A stretch of 64,000 nucleotides of DNA from Glomus cerebriforme. Its lineage: Eukaryota > Glomeromycota > Glomeromycetes > Glomerales > Glomeraceae. The position numbers were made by a program, and so were the translations under genes. The stretch's first letter is position 1. Each line of letters starts with the position of its first letter. Location of the stretch: positions 4,436 to 68,435 of the forward strand of contig QKYT01000218.1 in the NCBI GenBank assembly GCA_003550305.1, read 5' to 3'. Below the pieces are notes generated by a model. The model saw only the letters and a list, made by a program, of their open reading frames with translations. It had not been told where the DNA came from and made no database searches. Shown one piece after another: positions 35,511 through 47,799 of the stretch.

Positions 35511-36499
35511 AATCGAAGAGTATCAAATAAAAATCTGAAGAAAATTTATTTCTTAGTTAAAATTCTTTTTTTCCACATTTTAAAATTATTTAATTTATGT
35601 CAATCAATCACGTGCTAGTGATATACTACCTTTTTAGAAATTTAAATGCGGAAAAATTTTTTCGGAATTTTCATTTGGAAACATGATGTCACTGCTCAAA
35701 ACATGGTTTCACAAAAACTACTTTTTTAAGAAAGTTGATTCGGTATGGAAAGAATGACTAAATAATAAATAAAATGTTTGCTTCCATTCTAAATGATTTA
35801 TATTTTATTTATTACACAGAGTCACAGACGTTTGATTTATAAGCCTTGGAATTTTAAAAAATTCCGCAAAGTCAGAAAATTCAAAGGTAAGAAGATATAA
35901 AACTTTTTTCATTTAGTATGGGAATGATGGAAAAAAAATAATTCACGGTAATTCTGCACTTTTGAGTGAATAAATTTCACGATGAATTCCTACTTAATCT
36001 GACTCATCACTAAAATAATGAAAGAACTTTAATTCTTTAAATTTTTCGCTTCATTCCACATTAATTTAAAATTATTTTATTATATAGATTTAATGCGACA
36101 TTTTCTGTGAATAATTTAACCGAGTTGATTTTACACTTTTTATTAATTTTTAAGCGTATTTATAAATTTTTAAATAAATAATAAAATGTTCAAAATTGAA
36201 AATAATTTTTTTTTTTTTTTTTGTAAATATCGCACGACCAATCAATGAAATTCATTTGATCTAAGCCACTTATATCGTAATCATCTATAAAACGGTTATT
36301 ACAAACCCTTCCTCTATCTCTAAATTTCAGGAGAAAATTTTTAATTACAAGGATTGTTTGTGTAAGTTGTAGCCTTTTTAATAATTCGGTGGATATATAT
36401 AGTAAGTAATCTTCCCATTTAATAATATCTTCAATTATAATTTTTTTTTTAAAAAAAAAAAAATTTCTCAACTTTTCTATAATAAAATCAAGAAAAAAA
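35511..36499. promoter_or_regulatory. Shared divergent promoter region of the DUF7918-like pair
   Basis: The 989 bp between two start codons pointing away from each other. It contains a CACGTG core at about 35610 and long A/T tracts. A 93-codon minus-strand frame (36471-36190) lies here but shows no domain and starts in a poly-T/A run. Regulation is inferred only from the arrangement. Confidence 0.45.
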
Positions 36500-37560
36500 A
36501 TGCATTTACAAGAATTTGGCCTTGAGATTTTGGTAAATGGGCAACCTTTACCAGAATATAATCTTCCAATTAATGAATCTAATGTATGTTTTAAAATATA
36601 ATCGAGCTTAAACCTATTATTTCTCTATTAAAGAAAATTAATTATTTTTCTCTTAAATAATAAAGTTAAAGAATACAAGTATTTCTTATGTTATGGATTC
36701 TTCAACACAAATGAAAAAATACAGGTAAAAATATTATTTCTTTTTTTTTTTATTTTTATTTAAATAAAATTAATTAAATTTGTTTTATTAGTGACTTTAT
36801 ATCATATGTTCCAGTTGTAACACCAGGACAACGTTATGCAGTTAGATTTGAGGCTAAACAAGCAAATCCATCTAATATTATAATCTCTCGTATTTATATA
36901 GATGGACAGTCTGATCAAGTACAAAATCTTCATCAACAAACATGTTCAAGAACAAGGTCATTCTTTTGTAATCATGAAAGAAACAAAGTTTATTTCTTTA
37001 AATTCTCTTATTTTAACAAAAAAGAAGATATAACTAATAATAATTTTAAAGTTCCTTTTCCTATTAATAACAAACCTTTAACTCAACAACAAAATGCATA
37101 TGGAAAACCCGGATCTATAACAGTTTGTTTTTTCAAAGGGATTATTGTTGATCAAAATGCATTGCAAAATAAAACAGAATTTGAGATAGAACAAGTAAAG
37201 ATATCAGATGATAACAAAGATATAGAAATTGGCTATACAACTGGATTTGATGTTATGCATGCAAAAATTCAACCTGCTACTGTAACAAAAATTATCAATT
37301 TAAAACCTGTTGCTGTATTACATCTTCATTATCGTTCTGTGGATTGGTTTGCTAATAAAAGATTATCTTTACCAATTTTAAATTCTGATCAAAAAGAAGA
37401 TGATGTTATCAATAATAAGATTACAAAAAAATCTCAGAAAATTCAAATTGAAAATAATAATATTATTAAACAACTAAAAAGAAATCATAATGAAATTAAT
37501 ACAGATCTTAATGAAAAAGAATGTAATAGTAATATTTTGAAAAAGTTTTGTGCTGAATAA
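36500..37560 (+). CDS. DUF7918-like protein B
   Basis: Three exons (36500-36583, 36666-36724, 36792-37560) give 303 residues. The first exon has the same length (84 nt) as in the neighbour and ends in LVNGQPLPEYNLPINES plus N. Exon 3 carries PGQRYAVRFEAKQANPSN, RIYIDGQSDQ, KVYFFKFSYF, GKPGSITVCFFKG and VLHLHYRSVDWF, matching the blocks of protein A. The tail is Lys/Asn-rich with KQLKRNHNEIN, without the Glu run of protein A. Overall identity looks modest outside the first exon and the VLHLHYR block, so the duplication is old. Function unknown. Confidence 0.85.
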
Positions 37561-38189
37561 TTTTTATTTAAAAGGTAAGTATTATTTCTTTTTGTTTTAT
37601 TACAAAAAAACTATATTTACATTTAAAAAATTTGAATAAAGTACAAATCAAAATATTATTAAATAATTTTTAGTTTTTTTCTTAAAAAAAATTTAATCAT
37701 ATATACTGTATAAATAAGACTCCTAACTGATTACCAGAATTTGTAATACATGTGATTTAGTTAAATTTATAATTTTTATCCAATAAAATTTATGTTTATT
37801 TAATAATAATAAAATAAAAATAAAAATAAAATAAAGTTTTTAATTATATTTTGCTTTTTTTTTGTTTATTATTTTCTAAATTTAATTTAATATATCATTT
37901 TTTTTGCCTTTTTTGTTTATTTTTTTTAATTTACTATTTTTATCTTTTCTTGGTAAATTTAATATTGAACTTGATTTTATAAATTTTAGATGTATTTATT
38001 AATAATGATAAATTAACAAGTATAATCAATATTCAATTTTTTAAACTTTTATATTATTTATTCTTATTTATAAGTACATTCATCAATTGAATTTCTCTTC
38101 TTATAAAATAATATTTATAATTTATTATTATAATAATAATAGTTTAAAATTTTAATAAATTAAATAAATATGGAAGCAAAATCAATTTC
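37561..38189. other. AT-rich spacer
   Basis: Downstream of DUF7918-like protein B; no feature supported. Confidence 0.6.
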
Positions 38190-39070
38190 GCAATAAGTAT
38201 ATCAAGGATCAAGATTCTTTAATAGGAACAAGCTGAACAGTCATGATAGAAAACTATGAATTCACTCTTTGGTAAGCAGTCAACTCGATTCTTAGAAGAA
38301 TGTCTAGTGGTACCATGAGAAATTAGCTTATTTCGGGAAAAATCTATTAAAAAAGCACAGGATTTATTTGGTATGAGTTCAAATAATATGTTAGTAGGAT
38401 ATGGAATATTAGCCTGAAAATGAGACAGTATAAGCAGTCAACTCGATTTATCTGAACATCTGATAGGGCAGCTCGTGTACTGATTTTAATAGGAGTAGAA
38501 GAATAGGGATTAATAGTAAGTTTTTTTTCTTTTCTGTATTTTAGTTTAATATTAGATAATTTTCCTTCCTATTTGAATATTGGTACTAGTAGCTGGCATC
38601 TATAATTCTTCTTAAAATGTTTCGTACTAGTTTGAAAACCCAAGTGCGTGGTCATGGTATCCTTTGTTTTGGGAGTTAGTACTAGCATCTGACCTTTTTA
38701 AACTCATTAATATTTTGTGCTAGTTTAAAGATCCAGAGAGATTGAAGAGAGATTCAGGTGAATTGGACAAAAAGTATTCATCTTGAGGGAAGATTCAGAA
38801 GGACTGATTGGAAGTTTTTTCTTATTTGGTGTTAGTATTAAAGTATGGAAGAGATTCAGAGCATATTAATTATCTAAGGAGGATCTTATTTCAGTTCCCA
38901 CTCTGAGAACTCATATTACGTAAGTGTGATGCATTGTGATTTTCCTTTTAGATGGAAGTTGTATATCTAAGCTATAAAATTTTATTGTTATTGTAAACTG
39001 TCTATGTATATTGATTTACACCAAATAAAATTCATGATTCAGCGTATCTTCAAAAAAAAAAAATAAATAA
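38190..39070 (+). pseudogene. Retroposon-like relic with poly-A end
   Basis: A coding-like run (38262-38480) reads LFGKQSTRFLEECLVVP, a stop, then FREKSIKKAQDLFGMSSNNM and LVGYGILA, then more stops. The unit ends at an AATAAA (about 39025) followed some 27 nt later by A11 and AT-rich repeats (39050-39070), like an mRNA-derived 3' end. AAGCAGTCAACTCGATT occurs twice, 160 bp apart. A second pair of repeats, with GTACTAG and a CTAGTTTRAA core, lies at 38585-38740. No family recognised; it may be a transposase relic. Confidence 0.45.
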
Positions 39071-39217
39071 ATTAAATAAAAAATATTACTAGCAATTTGA
39101 ATTTCAATAATTGTAAACTATTCTTTTTTATGTAATTTTTGTATTTAATACATATTATTATTTACTTCTTTTCAAAGTTTTATTTTATTATTTTTTTTTT
39201 TTAATATTATTACATAT

Positions 39218-39752
39218 TGGATATTTTTACAAAATGCATAATTAAAATTAGATTAGAATTGAGATTATGATCAGCTTGAGATTAAGATTAATACTTCAAT
39301 CTTAATTCACAAAAATCAGATTAAAATTACATTAATATTAGCCAAATATTAATTCAGGCCAAAATTTTATGTAACATTAAATAAAATTTTTTACTTTTTT
39401 TGGATTTAAGATAATACAAAATGTATACCAATGCATTTCTTGCATATATATTTATAAGTAAAAATCCAATTAAAATTTTTTTATTATAAATATATGTATA
39501 TTTATACATGTTTATGCATAATTTTCTTTTAGGGTAATATGCTAAATTTTGTGATTTTGATTTACCTAGTGGTTCATAATCACTTGATTTTTCATTTCTA
39601 ATGTTACTTAATGAGTAAGATTGAAAATTTATATAAAATTTTAATTGTAATTAGCTTGAGATTAAGTTTAATCTCAATTACGTTTTTTGTAAAACCAGAT
39701 TAACCATTAATCTTAATCTTAATTTCAATCACATATTTTGTGAAGACATCCA
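39218..39752. mobile_element. 535-bp decayed inverted-repeat element
   Basis: The left end TGGATATTTTTACAAAAT and the complement of the right end, TGGATGTCTTCACAAAAT, pair over more than 30 bp with only transition differences. The flanks TTACATAT (39210-39217) and TTATATAT (39753-39760) form a 7-of-8 target duplication. Each arm also carries AGCTTGAGATTAAG as a direct repeat. No coding sequence. The 8-bp duplication fits hAT-type mobilisation. Confidence 0.78.
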
Positions 39753-42461
39753 TTATATATAAACATTTACCAAATACAAATTCAAAAATTTTACTTTTCT
39801 ATTTTATTATTTTTCTTGAATTTCATTTATTCTATCAGTACTAGCAATACTTTACTATTCTGCACTATATAAATAAAATAATAATATTAAAAATACATAT
39901 ATCAGTAATATTCTGGAGTCTCAGATTCATAGAGATTCCATAAATTTTTATAGATTTTCTAAAGATTCATGATTTTATGAATTTTTTAAAAATTCTTTAA
40001 CAAATTTTAAAAATCTTTAGAATTCTATAAAATATTAAATTTCTTAAAAATCTCTAAAGAAAAAATTTTAAGGATTTTTTTTATTTTAAAATAAAAAATA
40101 AAAGATATTAGATTTTATATCACATGATCAAATAAACATACCAAATGCTAATGCATATATTATTATTTTATTAACTATTAAATGATTGTTATTAATATTT
40201 ACTATTTATTTAAAATATAATATATAATAAATTTTTTGCAAAATTATAAAAAAAGATACTTATTTACAAAAAATTTATTGTTAAAATCAAATCATTTTAC
40301 CATATGTACCAAACCTACAATAAATTTAAAAAGAATTAAATCATAATAATTTACAAATTTTATATGTAAACATTCATATATTTTTGGATTTTACTTGGAA
40401 TAATAATCATATTAATGTATTAAAACAAGAGATAATTAAATAGAAATAAGACTTCAATTAATATTAACAGTTAATACCTGTAAATGTCAAAATTAATGTT
40501 TTTGGTTAAATTGAAAAAAATGTCTTATTTATTATACAATAAAAGTAAATACTTACTTTACTATAATATAATCTATCATCAGTTAAGTAATCTGTATCAC
40601 TCATCACCAATATTACTAAATCTTGCATAGCCATAAAATTTACTTGTAGCATAAATAGTTTTTCTATTTGATAATACTTTATTAGTATAAATCTTTAAAC
40701 AAATTTCTTTATTTGCCAATATATTAAATATATTATCTAAATATATATCTAAACAAGTAATTAAATATACTATCTCTTTAATACATAATTTATTTATATT
40801 TTTTTTATGTTTAAGTTTTTTTTGAAAATCATATATTTCACTAATTAACAATTCTCAAAGTAAAAACTTCATAGAATTTAGTTTTAAATTTATAATTTTT
40901 CTTGTGGTATTTATAATTATCTATTATTAAATCTAATATAAAAAAGTAAATAATCTGTTTTAGACAAAAAAAAATCTCAAAAAATATGGCAAAAAATTAT
41001 GTTATAACATATTATTTTTAACATTTATTTATGTATATTTTTTTATTTGACATAATAGTCAGCCAAAATATCCTATGATCGACATATGCATTGTGATAAT
41101 TTTTTGATAGATATTAAATTTGTGTAATAATAAAAATTGTGTAATTAAATGATGATTTTTCACTATTCAACATATTTTTAATTATTTTTTTTTATAAAAG
41201 CTTTTAAAAAAGCTTTAAGTTCAAAAATATTAAGCTATTATTCAAAAATATTAATTGTATTAGTATACAAAAAAATAATTTCATTTTAAATACCCATTAT
41301 TTTTATTTATTTCTGATGTATTTTTATGAGTTTTATATCTGTGAAAATTTAAAAATATAATATTTTGTAGTTGAAAAGAATTTTTAAAATAAGTGGTTAT
41401 ATTTACATAATATTTAAAGTACAATAACTAAATATTTATAAAGGTAGAGGTCATAAAATACTTAAAACCTTATATTTCAAGATTCAAATAACATTATTTA
41501 AGAATAAAAAGTTATAGTTAATATGTAACTTTTAAGTGTAAGTAAAGATGAAAATTTTTTTCATATATTATACAAAATAAATAAATTATTAATGATTAGC
41601 AGTATTAGGCTGACTAATAATCCAATTTTTATGTAGTATTTTGTAAATCTCAATTGTCAATTCATTGAAAAAACTATAATGTTGAATAATATAAATAGTA
41701 TAATATCTTCATATATGAAGTTTTGGTAACTGTAATCTACTATGAGAAAATTGTACAAATATTTTTATGAAGTTATTTGACCAGTTAATTATCTCATACT
41801 AATTTCAACCCCTTGCAGTTATGTATTTGATAATAAAAATCCTATAATTTTAATAATATTATAATACAGACAAATAATTGCAGATCTACAATTAAAAATA
41901 TCATTTTGAAAAAAATCTTAACTCAAATTAAACTCAAGTTCAATTTGAATTTAAAAATAAAATAATTTATATTTAATATAATACAGCCAATTTTAATAAA
42001 AAGTAAATATAATTTTATAACAAACATTTTTTGTTTAATATATAAATTATCTTTAATTAAGGTTTAGATTTAAATAAACTTAATAAAAATATTAAAAAAT
42101 TAACAAATTCTGATAACTTGAGCTTAATACAAATTGAATTCAAATTGATTTTTAATTAAATTTTACAGAATTTCAGTAAACAAGAGATATAAAATAATAT
42201 TATAAATAGGATGTATTATTGATTATTTGTAATATTACTATACTAAATTGAGTAGTATAACCTTAAACAATAGTATTCACAGAAGATGTCAAATGTAAAT
42301 AGTAAGATACCACCATATAATATAATTATATTATATAGTAGTATTTCATTTAGATTAGATTATATTACCACTCTATAATCTAATTACCACTCTATAATTT
42401 GGATACTATTATATGATCTGAATACTGCTATATAATCTAAAATTATAATTTAATATTTAAT
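39753..42461. other. Long AT-rich desert
   Basis: No gene is supportable over 2.7 kb. The stretch 42300-42440 holds loose repeats of TAATTACCACTCTATAATCT and ATACTGCTATATAATCT. An 84-codon minus-strand frame (40851-40597) is AT-codon noise. Confidence 0.6.
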
Positions 42462-42627
42462 AGTTACTTAGCACGAAGTGCTGAGTAACTGTTGTATTTC
42501 AATAAGCAATATGATTGGTGAAATTTACTGAGCTGTGCTCAGCAAATTTTGCTGATCATATTCTTATGTAAATACATGTGAGGCATGATAGTGCCACAGT
42601 TACAAGATCACGTAGTGCTGAGTAACT
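42462..42627. mobile_element. 166-bp MITE whose ends are themselves palindromic
   Basis: The left end AGTTACTTAGCAC-GAA-GTGCTGAGTAACT is a 29-base hairpin. The right end is the inverted complement, AGTTACTCAGCACTACGTG and then ATCTTGTAACT, a worn version of the same hairpin. The two ends pair with each other over about 34 bp. The interior has GAGCTGTGCTCAGC, again partly palindromic. No target duplication identified. Confidence 0.7.
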
Positions 42628-43737
42628 GTTTTATCAGGCTTAGCTTTTATTAAACTTTTATTATGCATAGTAACTGGTTGTACTAACATAAATTATCAAA
42701 TAGTAAATGCCCGATAAAATTTAATTACTGCCATATAACCTATATATTTTCTATATCAGATATCTTTTTTATACTCTAGCTACTCCTTTAAACCTTTCTT
42801 GCTATTCATATTTTTTATCATTATATAATCTAACTACCACCCATTATTGAATTTAACTACCACTATATAATTTAAATATTACTGTTTTCTTTTTATTCCT
42901 AACTTATTTACATGTTAAATTCTATATTGATAATGCTGACCTTTTATAGTTCTATACTTATTTGGATGTTTAATTCTATATTATAGTTATTAACTCTCTG
43001 TATCTGTTTAAATATTAGATTTTATATTGAAGTGCTTATCTTTTTGTATCTGTTTGATTGCTTATTAAATACATTATGTCAGATAGCATAGTAAATTTGC
43101 ATTTAATTTCAGCTGATATTATGCTATAATTTTGGCTAAATTTGAAGGATTTAAGCTAGTGATGTGGTAATGATCTGGTAGTATTTTAGAGCTATCATGG
43201 AACTGATAAAGAACTGGCAAGAAGCTAGTGTAATTCTATTAATTTACCTATTTCAGATCATTTTTTGAATGCTAAGTTATTCAAAGTTTTAGCTAAAATT
43301 ATGAAATATTGCTAGCCAAAATTAAGCAAAAATTTTTTGTGCTTCATTTTTTTCTAAAATGAGTATCATGAGAAAATATATATTATTAGAAAAGTTATAT
43401 GATAATATTCTCAAAGAGGAGATAAAGTGACAGGTAATTTTTTATGTATATATTGTTGGAAGAATTATCTAATAGTATTCCAGAGGGCTTAGTATCAGAT
43501 CATCAGATAATATTTAACAAAAATATATGCAATGTCAGGTAATCATAATTTACTGAGTCCTAAGTTTTGGGCACTTTCCCGTCACTTTTTTATAATTTTC
43601 TTGCAATTTTGAAAAATTATGTATAAGTTATTTAATTATAGGATATAATATGAAGTATTGGCTGATTTTTGACAGAATATATATTAAATTTCTTGTCACT
43701 GATTGCAAAAATTAGTATACTTTATTATTGAGAAACT
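42628..43737. repeat. Dispersed repeat similar to the 4.1-4.4 kb region
   Basis: Segments such as TTTTAGCTAAAATTATGAAA, TATTGCTAGCCAAAATTA, TTTACTG and CCCGTCACTTTTTTATAATT recall those at 4225-4330 (TTTTAGCCTAAAATTATAGA, AATGCTAGTCAAATTA, CTCGTCACTTTTCTATCAC) in the same order. The two are probably worn copies of one long element. Boundaries unclear. Confidence 0.45.
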
Positions 43738-44316
43738 CTATGAAATTTTTTGGATATATTCTTAGATACATCTTCATATAGCTCCTTCATTTTTTTAATC
43801 TGATTGATTATATTCCTTATTATATATACTTATATACCTATCTGTACCTATGAAAATTAAAACTTTTAAAAGAAAAAAAATTATATTCTACTTATGATAA
43901 TCTTAATATAAAGTAAAGAAATAAAATATAAAAAAAGATCTTGTCTATATACTATATGTAACAAAAAATTTTTTAATAATACTAAAATATTTTCATATCA
44001 CTGAAGATAAATTTAACATAGACATATTTTTGACCAAGCCCACCCCCAGTCTCTCCTGGTCCTTCAAGTCCTTAGGTTCAACCCATCCTGGTCCCCCTAT
44101 GGTATTTATATATAGTGTATATGATATATATACAGTAAATACATATGACATGTATGATATACTCTTAGGAAAAAAAATAAAAGTATAAAAAGTTCAATTT
44201 TCATAGGTACAAATAAGTATATGGGTACACCTATTTAGATCTTATTCTGAAAACTTTAGAATGTAAAGAAGCTATATAAAAATATACCTAAAAGCTGTAT
44301 TCAAGAAATTTCATAG
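43738..44316. mobile_element. 579-bp foldback element with C-rich centre
   Basis: The left arm (about 43738-43896) and the right arm (about 44165-44316) are inverted copies over roughly 150 bp with small indels. Anchors are CTATGAAATTTTTTGGATA / CTATGAAATTTCTTGAATA, TATATAGCTTCTTTAC versus CATATAGCTCCTTCAT, and CTGTACCTATGAAAATTAAA / TTGTACCTATGAAAATTGAA. The loop contains a C-rich, pyrimidine-biased patch (44037-44100: CCCACCCCCAGTCTCTCCTG and onward) unlike anything near it. Confidence 0.75.
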
Positions 44317-45329
44317 GTACTTTCAGTTATATCCAAGAGATTTTATAACTTCTCATTTTCTGCTAATAATTACATTAAAGTTAACTTAGCCAGCTTTTTT
44401 TGATAGTATTGTTCCCTTGATTTATATTTTTTTGTATGCTCATTATAAAATTCATATGTAAAATTAGTCAACCTACTGCATTCTTTGCAAGGATTTTAAC
44501 TAGAATTACAATAAACTTTACATCTTTTTACTTGATAGCATTTTCAATTGCATACTTTTCCAGTCTTAAGAATATATGAATAATTATAAAATACCATTTA
44601 TATTGATAATCCATGTAGAACATTTAATTCACTTCCTTTTCTACTAAAAAGAAGAAATGCTCTTTTAAAAATTTTTCCACTTCATGAACTCTACAAATTT
44701 TGCAAAAATAATATATAGAGAGAAGAAATAAGTTTTAAAATATCCAGAAAATCTAATTCATATAGAGATTATCACCCATATATCAGGAAAAAATCACATC
44801 ATATGAGGATTTATGTTAGATTCTTTAGTGTAAAGATTAAGTACTTATAAAATACTGTTCCAAAGTAAAGTCTAATACTTCTGTACTAGTTAATCTGAAA
44901 GAATGAATATAGCCCAGAATATTTTTTGCTAAACCATATCACATATATCCTGTAAGACAAAAAATGTAAATTATCTGCAAAGCGCCTTAATGATCGTTAC
45001 CTGTATATGGGCTATTGGACTAATGATTTTTTTGTTTGAAGATGTAGCATATAATATGTACTATTTATAGTATATTTAAGTATTTTAAATTTATTAGAAC
45101 TATTAAAGTAATTTCTATATTTTCTAGCAGTAGATAAGTCACTCTATCCCACTTTATTTATTTGCCGATTATGGTACAGATGTAATATGAAAATATATGA
45201 GTTGAAGAAAAATGAAGTAGAGGATAAATCTTGATTGGAAAGATTTATAAAATTAGTATGTAGAGGAGGTCAAAAACTAATTTATAATTCACATACAATA
45301 TATCTTAAAATATCATACTATCACTTATT
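44317..45329. other. AT-rich spacer
   Basis: No supportable feature. Confidence 0.5.
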
Positions 45330-45930
45330 TTCAAAGAAAATCAAAGGTATTGCATGCATGTTCCTAATATAATTAAATATCTTACTAGTAAAGCTTTAAA
45401 ACTAATAGCAGAATTATATCTAAATTTATGGTATCTTAATATACCTATTTTCTGCAGTGATAAACTGGCTAATTATATTTTTATAATTTAAGAAAATGAT
45501 AATAAAAATCTAAATGCAATTGCAAATTTATGCCATAAATTAGAATATCTAAATATTTTTAATTGCACAAAATTTTCCAAAATATCAATTTATAATATTA
45601 TTCATTTTTACTCAAGGTTTCAACAACTCAACCTTAGCTTTTGTGAAATTACTGATATAACTATTAAAGAAATTGCTAGATTATGTCTTAATTTAAAATA
45701 TTTTAATCTGAGGTCCTAAGGGGGTGTTATAAAATTAGCAAAAAAGTTGTAGATCAGCTTATTTCATTTAATCCAAATATTTATGTTGAAAATTTTATGA
45801 GTAATATAATGTCTTCTGATTTTATTAGTGTATTTAGAGATTATCTTATACAGCATAATATTACTAATAATTAGTATTCAGTTGAGAACCTTTTACCTTT
45901 AAGTATATGGGATAATTTGCAGTAGTATTC
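45330..45930 (+). pseudogene. F-box/LRR-type leucine-rich repeat relic
   Basis: The frame shows AMN1-like leucine-rich repeats: NLNAIANLCHKLEYLNIFNC, then QQLNLSFCEITDITIKEIA, RLCLNLKYFNLR. Before these are SSKALKLIAELYLNLWYLNI and afterwards VVDQLISFNPNIYVENF. Stops interrupt it at about 45490, 45718 and 45873. Such proteins normally act as substrate receptors of SCF ubiquitin ligases. The F-box expected upstream is not recognisable. Confidence 0.65.
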
Positions 45931-46092
45931 TTATCCAGAATTGATTAAATTAACAATCTGAAGTAATGATCAGCCATTGCATTAACCCAAAGTACTAATT
46001 TTAAAATGAATAACAAAAACTGATATATATTTTTTCTGATTAAAAATCTTTAAATCATATATAATGTATACAGTTAATTTACTTAATTAGCT

Positions 46093-46260
46093 TACACCAG
46101 AACTAATACCATTTATTCTAAAAAATCTTTTGATACAGAATCTTAAAAAATGTTGCAATATAAATAATATATGGAAAGATAAGATACTTCAAGAAATTTG
46201 CAAAAGATTAATAATAAATTATACATTCATTGATGCTAAAGTAACTGTCAAAGTACTGAT
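46093..46260 (+). pseudogene. F-box relic
   Basis: TPELIPFILKNLLIQNLKKC, followed by INNIWKDKILQEICKR, has the Leu/Ile-Pro, Leu and Trp spacing of an F-box. No long open frame follows. It lies downstream of the LRR relic, so it is probably from a second, separate family member. Confidence 0.5.
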
Positions 46261-46466
46261 TGACCTTAAATTCTGCTTAAATATAGTATTCTAATCTGTA
46301 AATTATCTATCATATATTATCCAAGAAACATGTAATCTGTATGATCTGTTAACCATCAAGAATCTGTATCATCTATCAAATCATCTATCAGATTAAATTA
46401 TCTAACTAAATTTAGAAAATTTTTTTTTTTACAGTAATTAAAAAAAAAATTACTATTTTTTATATC

Positions 46467-47215
46467 TTCTCCAGATGATCTAGATTTGGAATGTAAGTAA
46501 TGGAGAGGGAGGATTTTAATATTAAAGAAACATACTAAACATTTCTTTCTTTATTTTTTTTTAGGTTTCTGGACTTTTTAAGCAACTCAAACTTAAAATA
46601 TAAATAATGAGGAGGATTTTTTTTAATATTAAAAAAATATACTAAATGTTTTTTTTGTTTTTTTTTAGATTTCTGGAATTCTTAAACGATCTGAACTTAG
46701 AATGTAAGGAATTATTAGAGAAAGGAAGGATTTTTTTTTAAAATTAAAGAAACATACTAAACATTTTTTTCTTTATTTTTTTTTAGGTTTCTGGACTTTT
46801 TAGATAATCCAAATTTAAAATATAAGGAATTAGAGAGAGAAAGATTTTTTTTAATATTAAAGAAATATGCTAATGTTTCTTTTTTTATTTTTTTTTTAGA
46901 TTTCTGGACTTTTTAGACAACCTGAACTTAAAATATAAATAATAGAGAAGAGAAATTTTTTTAATATTAAAGAAATATACTAAACATTTCTTTTTTTATT
47001 TTTTTTTAAATTTCCAGACTTCTTAGATGATCCAGACTTGAAATGTAAGAAATTAGAGAAAAAGAGATTTTTTTTAACATTAAAGAAACATATTAAACAT
47101 TTCTTTTTTTGTTTTTTTAGGTTTTTGATTTCTTAGATGACCCAGACTTAAAATGTAAGGAATTAAAAGAAGGAAATTTTTTTTAATATTAAAAGACATT
47201 TCTTTTTTTATATTT
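46467..47215 (+). repeat. Tandem array of about seven 105-115-bp units with exon-like cores
   Basis: Each unit has a T-rich tract ending in TTTTTTTAG, then GTTTCTGGACTTTTTAGATG and ATCCAGACTTGAAAT, then a donor-like GTAAGGAATT, then a purine stretch, AATATTAAAGAAACATACTA and AACATTTC. Unit cores begin near 46467 (partial), 46565, 46669, 46787, 46899, 47010 and 47121. Acceptor- and donor-like signals flank a core of about 35 nt in most copies. Confidence 0.85.
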
Positions 47216-47799
47216 AAAATAGATTATAGAGTAACGTGAAAAATTGAAATTAATATATTAGTTATATAATTTGTATTATATATTTAATTATTGTATTTAA
47301 TTATTTATTTAATAAAAAATATCATATTATTTAAATGTTGAATAATACATATATTTATTAGAAATAGAAATAGTATCATTATTAATTATTATTAATTAAA
47401 AAATTTTTTTTAAAAAAAATCTTATATTATCTGGATCATTTAACTTTATCTGAAGCAAAATCGTAATCTAATTCATTGACAAAATATCCATCTAACTCAT
47501 CTGATTTATCTAACAGATGATGGATATTTGAATTTAAAGCAGATAATTAGTTGACAGATTAGAACTCTACTTAAATAATAAATAGTATTAGTAAAGTACT
47601 TGCTAAGAAAATAGGTTTATATTATACTTTCTAGTAAAATTAAAAAGCCATTGTTAAAATATTTTATCATGAGCAAAATCAATTATGACAGTTATAATTT
47701 TTACTAATAAAATATATAAATTATGTCAAATTACATTTTTATGTTATGTCAGTTATAATTCAAAAAAATCTATTTCACAGAGAAGTATATTAATAACTA
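47216..47799. other. AT-rich spacer
   Basis: Contains TAACAGATGATGGATAT-like scraps; nothing else supported. Confidence 0.5.

Noticed and set aside
36190..36471. 93-codon minus-strand frame between the DUF7918-like genes
   Set aside because: Starts in a homopolymer run, has no domain and lies in the divergent promoter.
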